NCBI GenBank assembly: GCA_947579665.1
Contig: OX388346.1
Span: 90,584,615 to 90,648,614 of the forward strand
Source: Sympetrum striolatum
Lineage: Eukaryota; Arthropoda; Insecta; Odonata; Libellulidae
Length of the DNA stretch: 64,000 nucleotides
Direction of reading: 5' to 3'
Below are positions 12,101-23,699 of the stretch, piece after piece (position 1 is the stretch's first letter; every line of letters begins with the position of its first letter). The notes below the pieces were generated by a model. That model ran no database searches and was not told the origin of the DNA. It worked only from the letters and a program-made list of their open reading frames with translations. The translations under genes and the position numbers were made by a program.

Positions 12101-13820
12101 ACCCGATAACTTCGGGTCAGACTCAGAGAGGTAACAATCTCACTTATGTGTACTGTATTTTACATAAGGCCAACTCAAACTTGATTCTATATTTTTATTG
12201 TGAATAAAATAATCGGCTCTTTTTTAAACTTCTTTCTCTTTAACATAATTTTAAGTATCCCTAGTATTTATCAAGTTAACCAATATCTCGGCCACCTCAG
12301 TGTATTCTATATCTTCAGTTATTCATATGTGTTCAAAGAAAGGCAGCTTATCAATCAATCCCTTATCGATGGGATCTATTCAATGTTGGCATTATATGTG
12401 TATTGCTATACAGATAAAATATAACAATATAAGGCTAAATAGAATTATTATACTAATTAAAATACGAGAAATAGACTGTATGTAACAAATTTTGATAAAA
12501 TCCTCTCAGAGACTACGGAAATTTTTGCCAACGCGACATAAGTGACAAGGTAAATAGAATAAATAGAAATTTTAATATAGTTTATAATTTTAAATCTTAT
12601 AAAATAATCACGATAGTAATTTAAGTTTTTTTCAGGGATTTAAATCTTAATTACAAATAAATCAGACGTGTATGAAAACTTTCGATACAGTTCGTTATCC
12701 GTAGCAACACAAAAAAATGTATCTTACTTCTAATAGAACGATTAAAAGGTGTATTCTGATAGTTAACTATTTCTGTAAAATTCATTTTAGGAATATGAGT
12801 CTGTTGCCTCAGCCTATATAAAAATTCAAAGGAGCTTTAAAAATCGTCACTATTTCGCTAGCCTGTTTCCTCGTAGGGCGATGAATATTTAGTGAAAATC
12901 GATCCCCAGTCGCTCTTGACGCATTTCCCTATCCTAAGTGTCCATTAAACTTTAAAAGCAGTAAAATTACTTGCTCTGCCTTGCATGTGCATTGGTCGTA
13001 AAATATATACATACGAAAATTTCACGAATAGTAAATTTAACGAACGAAGTGACGTCCTTTAATTTACTTTTCCATTGCTTTTGAAATTTATAACAGACGC
13101 AAAATAAAATAAACTGAAGGATTCATAGTAATATTTCAAGTATTTAAATGTCTGCATGTATCTTAAACACCTTATCATAGATCATAAATTCCTAAAGTAG
13201 TTTCTAACGATTCCTATCTCTTTTTATAATACAACCAAGATACTTAGAACATATGCATTTCCCTATTTCTTGATTCATCCACTCAATTCTACTTCATTAT
13301 TTATAGAAGTTAACATAATGGGATAAAATAATTAGTTTTTGGTCATTTTTTTTAGTTATAGATACATGCGCAAGGAGATAGGAAGTTGAAAAAGTTTTAA
13401 TTAGGGTTTTCACCAATCATAGCTGTTGAGAATCCACGCCGATCTCTTCCTATCTCGATTATCTTTTTTTCTCGAGATAATCCCAATCTGCCCCAGAAAT
13501 CTTCTAATCCGCGTTCATTCCATTCCTCAAACTCAATTCCTCCCACGATCTTATAATCTCGTTCTCCCCATTAAATCCCTCAAACATTATCTTCCATACA
13601 AGACTCCATTTTGAGCATCTTTCATGACGTAGTACTTTAATGTTCGGTGCGGACTAGCAAAAAGCAATTTCATAACGTAAGCATTACAGTACAGTTTTTA
13701 ATTCAACATAAACCACATCCATTCTAAGAGATTTTCAGTAAAGTCAGAGAGACAAAAATGGTGTCAAAAGGAAGCGGAAGACAATTTTTAAATTTTGATA
13801 CTATCTTACCATCATGATAT
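9120..13820. other. Unassigned AT-rich stretch
   Basis: No gene or element recognised in about 4.7 kb. There is a short AAAT microsatellite near 10295-10310. Open frames of 60-100 codons are scattered on both strands with no recognisable domains. Confidence 0.45.
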
Positions 13821-13829
13821 TTGAAACAG

Positions 13830-14830
13830 CAAAGCTTTTTCAATGATTTATACTAAACTTCTTCAACGTTTTTTCCAATCGGTATTTACTCCACCTTCCA
13901 ACTATGATTATAAAGCATTACAAGAGGAGAGTGTCTGTACCTTTTCGTTTTCATTATCCACAACTTCTGAGGAATGCTTTCAACTTCTTCGAAATCTGTC
14001 CACAAATAGAGTCATTGGCCCTGATCTTGCCGGGTCAGAGTTCTTGAAAAATTCTGCTCCTTCCCTCTCACAGCCCTCAGCTAGTCTCTTAAATACATTT
14101 TTTGCTTCCGGCTATTTCCCTTCACCTTGGAAGGCAGCATAAGTAACTCCACATTTCAATCCGGTGACAGAAGTTCAGTGACGTCGTATCGACCTATATC
14201 TGTTCTCCCTATTCTTGTAATGATCTGTGAAAGGATAATTGTGAAAAGACTATCGGATTCCACTTCCCCCTGCTTGTCTCAAGTACAACATTGTTTTCTT
14301 CCTGGACGCTCGTGCCTCACCAATCTTTTCTCCCTTCATTACCATGCAGTTGAAAATATCCAAACCAATTCGCAATTAGATATTTGCTATATGGACTTCG
14401 ACTTAGCGTTCGACTCCCTTGATCACTCTCTTCTCCTCTACAAGCTGCAAATAGATTTGGCATTCATGGTTATTTCCATTCCCTCCTCAACAATTTTTTT
14501 TTAAATAGAAGGCAGAGAGTAGTATTAAATAATCATTCTTCTTCGTGAACTCCTGCACTCTCCTTCTAATTATTTATCGATGATCAACCCGAAGCTATCG
14601 GAGATGGAAACCATACATTACTTTTCACAGACGACGGCAAAATTTTCAAAAAGACCACCACCTTCAGTGATTGTTCAGATCTTCAGGGCTCAATCAACGC
14701 AGTTCAGCATGGTCTTCTTCATGGAAACTAAAATTTAACCCCGAAAAGTGCTGCGTATTGTCAATTACTTTAAGAAAGATTAATATCTGTAATGAATACC
14801 AAATCAATGACGGATGTATCCCCAGATTTC
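13830..14830 (+). pseudogene. LINE reverse transcriptase, Jockey/CR1 type, decayed
   Basis: Three frames together give an ordered non-LTR reverse transcriptase. The first part (13843-14142) has an FFQSVF start, a GPD block and FPSPWKAA, matching the N-terminal RT blocks of Jockey/CR1 LINEs. The next (14163-14504) continues GDRSSVTSYRPISVLPI, an FLPGRS version of the usual GFRPGRS block, and CYMDFDLAFDSLDH, which carries the first catalytic aspartates. Further on (about 14578-14830) LFIDDQPEA and LFTDDGKIFKK include TDD in place of the usual ADD of the catalytic box, then WKLKFNPEK in another frame. A stop codon falls at 14140, frameshifts near 14160, 14450 and 14705, and the GVPQGS block expected just before LFIDD is deleted. 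Endonuclease and C-terminal parts are absent. It ends where a repeat unit of opposite sense begins. Confidence 0.88.
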
Positions 14831-14839
14831 TGTAGCAGG

Positions 14840-15701
14840 ATTCATTTCTTTTTCAAAATTAAATTAGAAATAATAGTCCTAGAAAGTCGAATCTAGCACC
14901 AAAAGAAGGAGAATAGAATAATAATCCTTTTTTTGGTCGTGGAATATCGTTTTCGATTCGAAATTGTGCACAATTAGATAAAGTACGTGAGCATTTTATC
15001 GAAATTTTGAGGTCGTAAACAACCCATCCCCCTGACGATCAAGGCGATTGTTGATTTCGAGCTCATGCGTAATTCCATAAGAAGACATGGAAAATGAATG
15101 CCCAGATACAATTAATGCTGTAAGATATCTATTAAATATAATTCCCTCTCCGGATTCATTCATATTTATCTATTATATATATAGACGTTTCTCCGGATAT
15201 ACCTATATATATAGGATCGAAATTTTACCCATGTTCCCCAAGTATGTACCACTGACTTGAAATTTTTGTGACGTGGTGATCATAATGTGTACCCTCCAGA
15301 AAAAGGGCGACTTTGAACCTCAGTGTCATGGGTTCGATTCCAGAAGGCCCCAAAGTCATGATTTTCTCCACAAAGATACATGGCGTGGATTTTCGAAATT
15401 TTTTTGAGGCACTTTCTGGCTAAGTACAGAGTTGAAATTCGAGGTATCGCTGGAGGCCGTGCGTGTCCAACAAAAACCATTAAGACATCATCGAAGATTA
15501 TCCTTGGTTCGACGCTAGGTCATGGCAAATATTCTCCCGTTTAATTTACATCGCGATTTTTAAGATTTATTTTGAATCACTTTCCGATAAGATGGAAACT
15601 TGAAACTCGGCAAGTGGATAGAGACTGTAAATATCTTTTATATACGTTGTAATTATCAATTGTGATTTCCCCGTTGAGAATCAACGGGCACTTCTGCTAG
15701 T
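14840..15701 (-). repeat. Composite repeat unit with terminal hairpin (first of two)
   Basis: Read on the minus strand the unit starts ACTAGCAGAAGTG and goes straight into a perfect hairpin, CCCGTTGA / 3-base loop / TCAACGGG (15670-15688). It then passes a GGTTCGA box near 15508, another GGTTCGATTCC-like box on the plus strand at 15330, a TATATATAGA-type run near 15178, and a module at 14870-15080 containing GAGCTCG, TCAACAATCG, GATCGTCAGGGGGATGGGTTG and CGACCAAAA. That last module is shared with 25480-25700 and with the modules at 60.6-62.9 kb. No protein is encoded. Its far end abuts the LINE pseudogene. Confidence 0.7.
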
Positions 15702-17838
15702 GTTAAATATAATCGTAAAATTACCTGAATATGCGGTTTTTCTTAGCTGATAGGAAAAGATGTCAGAGCATCAAAATTTTTTTTATGGATATGGAGTGAA
15801 TGATGCACATGTAAGGAAACTAACGTATTACTTTGGATATTAATTTACCAATAATTTCCAACCACAACTCACTGAAGTTCTTCGCAGTGAGCCAAACAGA
15901 GCAACGCTTTAAAGTGCAGAATAGTGGTAGAGATGTAATCAACGGTAATAAGGATGGGATCAGGCATTAAATGTAGTAAATGTGTTTGGACGACATGTTC
16001 CTCCAAGTTCATAATCTGATATTTCGATGCTACATGTAAGTGCAGAAATGCGCGCCGAATTTACTCCCGCGCAATATTCGCTCAGCGTTTCATCAAACGC
16101 ATTAAACGCCAGAACTAAACTTCCAATTGCTCGCAGGAGCCGCGGGAAAATAGAGCGCGGGAAAAATTGAGAGCGGGAAAATAGAGCGCGGGAAAAATTG
16201 AGAGCGGGAAAAGAGAGCGCGGGAAAAATTGAGAGCGGGAAAGAGAGCGCGGGAAAATTAGAGTTCCGTTCTACTGGAGGTCCTTATGCATTTCTTACGG
16301 AGATAACAGAAACAAATTTTAATTAGTACTTCCCGGCATGATATCGACTTCAAACTTTGCATCAAATAAAATCAAGTCTTAATAAGTCTTACGGTCTATT
16401 CACAGCTAACAATAAGTCCTGGGTTCAGTGGTCTCTAAAATTAATAATTGTTACGATGTTTAAGAATTTTTTTGAACCTCTTCCCGATAATATAAAAACC
16501 TAAAACTTGTCATGTAAATAGATATCATAGATATATTTCAAATACATGTTTTAAGATTCCTTGATCGTCCTTGGTTCGATCCCAGAAAGCCATTTACATT
16601 GCCCCATGCATTTCAGACGGGGATAATGGAGTCTTATTTCAGGACCTTCCCGATATGATATGGACTTCGAACTTAGCATTTATGAAGATCAGGTCCTATC
16701 AAGTTATAATAGCACATTTGCATCCGCTAATAAGTCCTGGGTTCGACACCAGGCGTCTACAAAATTAGAAATTGCTACGATTAAAAAAAATATTTTAACC
16801 TCTTCCCAATGACATTGAAACTCAAAACGTGCAATGTGAATGAAGATTATAAATACATTTCATATTTTTGCAATATGCAAGCAACTTTCACTCGTATAGA
16901 GATACCCATATAGGATACTAATTCACAGGCTAAACCACAAACGTCATTAATTTGAAATTTTTACAGCGTATTATATGTGAAAATTCAAGCAGACATATTG
17001 GCTGCAACTGCCTAAAACGACGTTCTGCTTTTCACATATATTCCTTATGTGAGAAATGTTAATGTGCTCTGGCATCGAGACCAGGAAGTCTATGGTTTTA
17101 TTAAAATTGTTTTCTTAAACCGTGACTTAATATACATCTTCCAGGTAAGAGAGAACTTCCTATCGTTTCAATAAATGCATCAAAAAATATTAAAAACTAC
17201 CCCATGTATTTTTAATTGGAGATGTTTGCATCGTCCTCGCATCGAACCCAGGACATTTTCTATAAAAGCAATTTATGTTTTCGATAGATAATGTCCATAT
17301 CTGTAAGCTCCTTGAATTTTGATTCTTTACCTATCCGGGAGGTATTTTTTAGAAATTTCCGAACATCATTTAAATGGAAAAAATCGGGATATTGTGGCCT
17401 TCTGGCATCGAACCCATGACACTGAAGTTCAAAGTCCCCTTTTTTCTGGGGGTTTCACGTTGGGGCCTATGAGAATATATTTCTGTTATTTGAGTTTAAT
17501 TATCGTTTTCGAGAACCATTTTTCCCTTTCAGAAAATGTCTACGAGAAGGTGGTGCTGCTTATCCTAATGTGATCATCGGATATATTTTATAATCTTTAA
17601 ATGATTTTTGTCATCATCGAAGAAAGTGCTCATTTAAAGAATATGAGATTAAATCTTTAGGTGACATTCTAGACATAATTATAATTTTATTTGCTTTGTT
17701 AATTGGTTTGCAAAAAATTATAGCCTGGAATCAGCCATCCACCTAAAATTATGAGGCAAGTGTTACGATCAGGACTGTACCAAGAGTAATTATCAATTGG
17801 GATTTCCCCGTTGAGAATCAACGGGCACTTCTGCTAGT
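15702..17838 (-). repeat. Composite repeat unit with terminal hairpin (second)
   Basis: The minus-strand start at 17838 again reads ACTAGCAGAAGTG followed by the same perfect 8-bp stem hairpin (17807-17825). The interior holds a direct duplication of a module of about 300 bp (16270-16545 and 16600-16865) recognisable by ATGCATTTC, GGAGATAA or GGGATAA, CTTCCCG, GACTTC, AATAAGTCCTGGGTTC and ACCTCTTCCC. A segment at 17383-17463 is an inverted copy of 15296-15372 (about 80 bases each, sharing CAGTGTCATGGGTTCGAT on opposite strands). It also contains a GC-rich minisatellite. Several GGTTCGA boxes resemble Pol III B boxes, but I see no cloverleaf. It is best read as a nested array of one repeat family. 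Confidence 0.6.
16139..16260. repeat. GCGGGAAAA minisatellite, about 30-bp period
   Basis: Four to five tandem copies of a unit that alternates GCGCGGGAAAAATTGAGA and GCGGGAAAATAGA, giving a higher-order period of about 30 bases with small length changes between copies. The base content (GCGGGAAA) is unlike the AT-rich surroundings. Confidence 0.85.
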
Positions 17839-17839
17839 T

Positions 17840-19840
17840 AATAAATTAAATAAATAAATATTGGGTAAATCGTTACTTATTTCCAATGCAGGAAATCGTT
17901 TTCTAATAGTAAGCTTATTTGGAACACAAGAACGTACTAACAAATACTGTATCAAATAAACCTTCAAAATATGAAACGCAACTATTTGTGTATGAGTGGC
18001 AAAGTAAACACTACGTCTTCATATCAATCAACAGACGAAGATAATGAACTTAATAATACAGATTTACATGATGAAAATTATAAATTGGCATGATTCCCAT
18101 GTATGAATCAGACACCTGAGGGAAGGAGAAAACACTGACCTTCATTTTGCATTGAATATTTCATTTTAAGCTGAAAACTGGCGTCGTGCGTAAAACGTCG
18201 TAGTAATACTTGCCATAAGAAGATAAGTATTTATCAGCTACTATGACTTATTCCATGAAGATTAATGGATACTGAGAAGTTGATAGATTTCTATCCATGA
18301 AAAGATCGAGCTGATCGAGCGTTTAAGAAACACGACTCCTTAATTCTTGTACACAGCGTTGCTTTATAGTTTTAGAAATGAACATTTGAGGCAATTTTTG
18401 AGAAATTAATGCAAATTGCGAACACATGAAGAAAAAAAAGGTTCCAGGATACACACAGGTGCAAGTAGCTTCTTTACCCACAAAATAATGTATCGTGCTG
18501 GGGCATTTAAACCATATTCTAGCACGCATGAACGTACAAATGGTGAAGAATATCTGTCATAAACAGCACATATCACTCTTTAATTTCTAGTGCATGAAAT
18601 TGATTAAATCTCGGCAGTTTAAATCTTTTCATTCGTGTGAACAGCAACATAACTGGGACGTTATCGAAGTAACGGTTTTGCGTTGTAGATAATCGTTACG
18701 ATGAGAAACTTTAAATAATTTTAATCATATGGTTGTCACATACCTTAGTCATGTCATGGTTGTCATTACCTTAGATTGGGCCTCCAATTTGTGGTATTCA
18801 ATGCAGAAGATTTTCGGAAATTTGAAATGAAACTTCGTAATGCGCCATATTTCACGATCCTCGTTTCGAGATTAAGCTAAAAAAAATCTTAAGCTTGCTT
18901 CTGCTATCAAAACCCCCGAGAGATGCGGAGCCAAGGCGTGACAAACGCCTGCTACCGTATCATCGCGCAATAAACTAACAACCGGAATATCATTACACCC
19001 CCGGAAGGAAATAAATAAGGCACGTTATTTATCACGGTGAGCCACTCTTTTACCCAGAACATGCCACCCATCCCTTTATCTTTCATTCATCTCGTTTGCT
19101 CTCCCATTCATCATTCCCTTCTTCCCATTTTTATCCTATCCTCCTTCTGTTTACATCTCCTTGTTTCGCATTCTTCCGTCTCCCCATACCTTATAAATCG
19201 GCCTCCTTCCGCAGTTTATCATCGCTTGCAGCTGAGTCTGACACTACTCCGCTCAAAGGCTGTAAAAGGGTTGGAGCCCCACTCGGGCAAAAGATAGCGA
19301 GTAAAAACGGGAGGGACAGGGGAAAGCAATCCCATAAACATCAAGGTGTTCCGTGGGGGGGATTTAAGGATGGGCGAAAAAGGATTAAGGAAGGGCAACG
19401 AAGGGGGTCAAGTTGCCGTGAGGTCAAGAATGCTTGCGAGAGGACGGAAAAAGCCTCTTCAATCCGAGAATGGCCGAAGGAATGAGGGGCTTTGGACTCG
19501 TTTGAAGCGATTGATATGTTGAATGTATGATCATGTTCTCGGAGTGTGTCTTTCAAAGGCCGACTGTGCGAGAAAGGCATTCCTTGATTGAGATCCAGAT
19601 GTGCGCTGTGGAATATGAGCGATAAAACGTCCGCAATCCAACTTCTGAAATAATTATGCTGTTTTACTCAGTTCAAGAAGCAAGTTACCCGCTTAATAAA
19701 ACGCAGAGTTCTTAGATCAACAGCATTACCAAATCCATGTGGATTGAGGGAGTTGATAAACAAGACCTTTTCACCATGCAGCAAAGTCCAAAAATAACTT
19801 AAGTCTGGACACAGATTTACACTTTTCCACAATTTTTTTA
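17840..19840. other. Unassigned; GC-richer part 19030-19600
   Basis: No gene recognised. The 19030-19600 part is pyrimidine-rich on the plus strand at first and purine-rich later, with several overlapping frames open on both strands (up to 129 codons at 19096-19485). None has a domain I recognise and the frames contradict one another. Confidence 0.4.
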
Positions 19841-19844
19841 TTAT

Positions 19845-19910
19845 TAAGCTACGGGTTTCGGTGTTACTTTTAGTAATTAAGGTCTACTAAATGTATCTTC
19901 AGGAGGACTG
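19845..19910 (-). repeat. Hammerhead-like repeat copy
   Basis: On the minus strand from 19902 the sequence reads CTGAAGA, an AT-rich interval of about 33 bases, then CCGAAACCCGTAGC and a run ending in AATAAAAAAATT. It keeps the two box order (CTGANGA then GAAAC) and the AATAAA-type tail of the family, but the middle is longer than in the 8.3-kb copy. A small inverted TTAGTAGACC / GGTCTACTAA relation lies in the centre. Confidence 0.5.
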
Positions 19911-20864
19911 AGGAGTAAGAAGAATGAAATATTTTGGACAAAGGAAATGGAGACCAACTAAAGGTTTGTAGATCAAGGAAACCTATCTGTTTTTACGGAG
20001 ACCTTCATTATCTCCATAAAGTTCCTTGGGAATTCACTTTCCCAATAGTAAATAAATAATTCACTCTCTCGGCGTTGCATCAAATACCACCTGCTTTCCT
20101 TTTTCTTAAATATTGTAATAGTAACTTTTTATTATTTTTCCTATCAATCTCCAATAAGTTTTTAAGCACCAATCAACCATTCAAAATTACATTTATAAAT
20201 CCCTAGGGATCAATGTCGATAAGGCAAGAAAAGCAGAATATTATGATTTAAACACGAATTTGAGAGAGTCTGATTTCTGATGAAACTACAGGGATATAAT
20301 AAGGGTCTCCGAATTAACAGATCAACAGTATTGGCAGAATTAACAGTAGAAATAATTTATTCGCTTTTGATTAGTCTTTCTCTTTACATATCGCAAATAC
20401 TTCATTTTTCTTGCCCTTCCTCCTCAGCCACGAAGATAACACAAATAGACTATAACGTAAGGTCAGAGAGGTGAATTGGGAATTTCCAGGAAAATATAAA
20501 ATTAATATGAATCTTTGATAACATAATGATACCCTGTTTCAAACTGAGAAAAAGAAATTAATATGAAAATAAATAATATTTCCAAGACTAACGCAAAATG
20601 GATATTGTTAAAATAGATACACAGACACATTGAGTGGTAAAAACGTCCCTAAACGTGGATTTCCTCGCAAACAGTTACTGCCTTAGGATTTCTTCGGCAC
20701 GAAAGTGTTTTCACACCTATTAAGCCTGCCTGACTTACTTACTTACTTACTGCCTGACAGCTTACAATGTTATTATTTCAAGGATCACCGCAGGTATTCT
20801 GGAAGTATCGCCGTTTGTGAAAGAACCCGGTAACTATTTCAATAAAAGCAAGAGTAATAAAAGA

Positions 20865-20935
20865 TTTATTTACATTCAAAACAACGAAAGAGCGACCATG
20901 GTTTCGATGCATACCGTCAGTATCACCAGATGATT
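20865..20935 (-). repeat. Hammerhead-like repeat copy
   Basis: Read on the minus strand from 20929: CTGGTGA, an ATAC/GTAT-type short stem around TGACG, ATCGAAACCATGGTCG, then TTTGAATGTAAATAAATC. The first box has G for A at position 4. GAAACC followed by GGTCG and a TAAATAAA tail match the other family members. Confidence 0.5.
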
Positions 20936-20939
20936 TAAA

Positions 20940-23580
20940 CTATAATTTTCAAGAGCAGAACAGCACTGATTGACCTAAGAATTAATTTCAACGTAATCAT
21001 ACATTTAAAATAAATTAGTTGGAACCGTATTTGACACTGTTAATGTAGACAGAATACAGCATTTCCAGGAGTAAAATAAGCTTTTATTTGCGACGAATCA
21101 ACACATCGGCAGAAAATTATTGTTATACGCTATGTATGAGTTTGGCTCCGCATTGGTAGCGCAGAAAGGAACTCTCCTTTTAATATTTACAATTAAATTA
21201 GCTGGAATACATCGAAATCCATGTTTCATGGACAAATTAAATGAATTCCCGTCGAAAGATTGTGGAAACCTCAGGAAATCTAATTGAGAAAATAATATTA
21301 ACGTACGAAACGAAATCATCGGCCAATTATCATGCGGAATATTGGATGCCGTATAATAAATATTCGGTATTACTTCGAAAATGGAAGTTCACCCACCGCT
21401 GCACATAACATTATTCCCTTATTCTCCGAATGATTTAATTAGGGCAATTGGATTTTTAAAGTTTGTAACGATTGTAGGGCGGATTTAAATTCTGAGAGCT
21501 TAGTGGGGAAACAATGAGGATTTATGTCAATGCGAAAAACGTTTCTAGCAACAGATTAGTAAAGTCCGCAACGGAATATTGTTAAAAAGCACATTTACAC
21601 TAAAAAGCATGTTCTCAAAAGGGAATGAAACAATAAATCCGTTATTGAAGGCTTTCATTTCCTAAAAAATTAGGAACGTAACTAAGGAAGAATGAGAAAA
21701 TTATTTATGAATCAGTTATTAGGTAAAAATGAACAACCAAATAGCAAGAATGCAACAAATATGAAATTTATATTCTTTTATGGAAAGTACTATCAATAAA
21801 TCCGCTACAAAACTCTTTAAAATAAAATTTGGTTAAATAGTTCCCACATAATTTCGAATCGAAAATCCCAAGGAAAACTAAGCTAAGTTTTGAAACTTAT
21901 ACAGGGAGAAGTAATAATAACGTGATTGTAAAACGGATGCCATGATGTTCGCTGTGGTCTACTCATATTCTTGAATGATCCCTTACAAAAACGACGCTCA
22001 CTAAAACGTAATGAACTGGGATAAACTTTGAGTATACACGGTATTTCCTTTGGTAGACAATTTAATGGTATGTGCGATAAATTTTGCTAGTGATACCAGA
22101 AGAACCGATACTAGATTCAACACGAAGAAAAAATAAAACTGTGTCAAGGATTTCAAAAGCTATGGGCAGGGGGTGATGTTTATGTACCCTTTAAAATACC
22201 CTATCGTTATAACTTAAAAACCAAACTTTATCAATCCCATTTGCATTTAAAGGAAGCGATATGACTAAAAAACTATTCCGCATTACAAGCTATTCGATCT
22301 TTTCTTATTTAATGATTCAGGCTACGTTTCAATCAGAAACCGCAGACACCGTGGGCACAAACGGAAGAAAAGTTAATCACAAATATCGGATATTCAGATG
22401 ACTGCGAATTAGTTCGCCACGGAATTTCCGGAATGCAATATTCAAAACGGACTAATGCGAGGGCAATTACAATTCGAGTGGAACAAGTGGACTTTTGCAC
22501 TCCCATTTCAGAACGATTCCGCAAGCAAACAAACGCCACTTCTAGCTCCGGTAAATTGTTCGGCACGTCAAATTCCTACCGAATGTCCTGTTGGAACCCT
22601 TTATAAAAGCCTCCCTAATTAAAAGGACGAGGTTTTTTTCAGGGAAAGAGACGGATAACTATTTCAATCGTCGATAAGAAGCTGTGGAAGCTTATTAAAA
22701 CAGAAGCGTCCAAGTGATTCCTCCTCCTAAAGATACTTGCGCGCCATCTCCCGGAAAGAGAAAAAGAGTATGACTCGCCGTTATTTTTTATTTCTCGGAA
22801 GAGAAAATTTTCTTCCGAAATTAATTCCGACGGAGAAGCGAGTCAGCTGAGCTCATCTCTCGGGAAGACAAAGAATAAAAGAAAACACATCGTAAGAAAA
22901 TATTGCTCCTTGTTCGGCATTTTTTCCCTGGAATCGGGAAGGAAAAGAAAAGAAGGTACGTTTGGAGGCAGAGAAGCGTTGTCTTCGAAAAAATTCTCTT
23001 AGCGGGAATATCCTCGCTCGATGTCTTGAGGGCATCCCGAAAACCTTTGAAGACGACTCCGCTATTGAGACACGAGAAGAAAAAAAGCAACGGATAATAA
23101 GCGGAGGAAGACACAACATGAGTCAGAAAAGGACACTGAGCATCGAAAGCAACAAAACGGCTTTATTTTTGGAATAACAAGGGGCCATGTTGAAAAAGTC
23201 GAGAAGACAGTTGGAGGAGGGAGAGAAAGAATGGTACACTAAGAGCTGATGAAATTAAAATGGATAGAAATAAGAATTCCTACGCAACAATGGAGGGTAA
23301 AAAACGTTAAAACGGTGACATTTTTGGAGATTCAAAACGCGTTGAAATCTAAGTGGCACGCCTTAGACGGCCACGTATGGCTTCGCCAAAGTTCCATCTC
23401 ACCGAGAAGTTGAAATGAAGTAGTTCATGCCGAAAAGGTAGGAAATTTTCATCTCCGTGCCATCAGTTATATACATATCTAGGTTAATTGTAAATTCAAA
23501 TATGTAATACGTTTAAAGAAATTTCGAAACAAAATATTACCTTTAATCTACATGCACAACTTAGGCATATTGAGAATAAT
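20940..23580. other. Unassigned, with GC-richer islands at 21100-21500 and 22330-23400
   Basis: No gene recognised. The island around 22740-23170 has three or four overlapping open frames of 64-97 codons on both strands, none familiar. A short phrase, ACAATTTAATGGTA followed by GTG and GATAA, occurs at 22060-22080 and again at 31997-32018. Confidence 0.4.
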
Positions 23581-23582
23581 AT

Positions 23583-23695
23583 CTGGGTAGCTAAGTGGGC
23601 AGTTGGTTAGGCTTCTGCGAAAGTGGTTGGATTTCCGGTGGATGCTCATGTGCGAAATCACCCGCGTTGTCGAATCACTTTTAAAAAATTATTTA
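23583..23695 (+). mobile_element. Decayed tRNA-derived SINE, second copy of the 50-kb SINE
   Basis: The 3' part (ATGTGCGAAAT, C-ACC, GTTGTCGAA-CACTTTTAA) matches the body of the SINE at 50075-50200. The 5' part (GGGTAGCTAAGTGGGCAGTTGG) resembles a tRNA 5' half with an A-box-like segment, but the B-box region (GGTTGGATTTCC) has lost the canonical TTCGA. No target-site duplication is visible, so this is an older copy. Confidence 0.65.
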
Positions 23696-23699
23696 TAAG

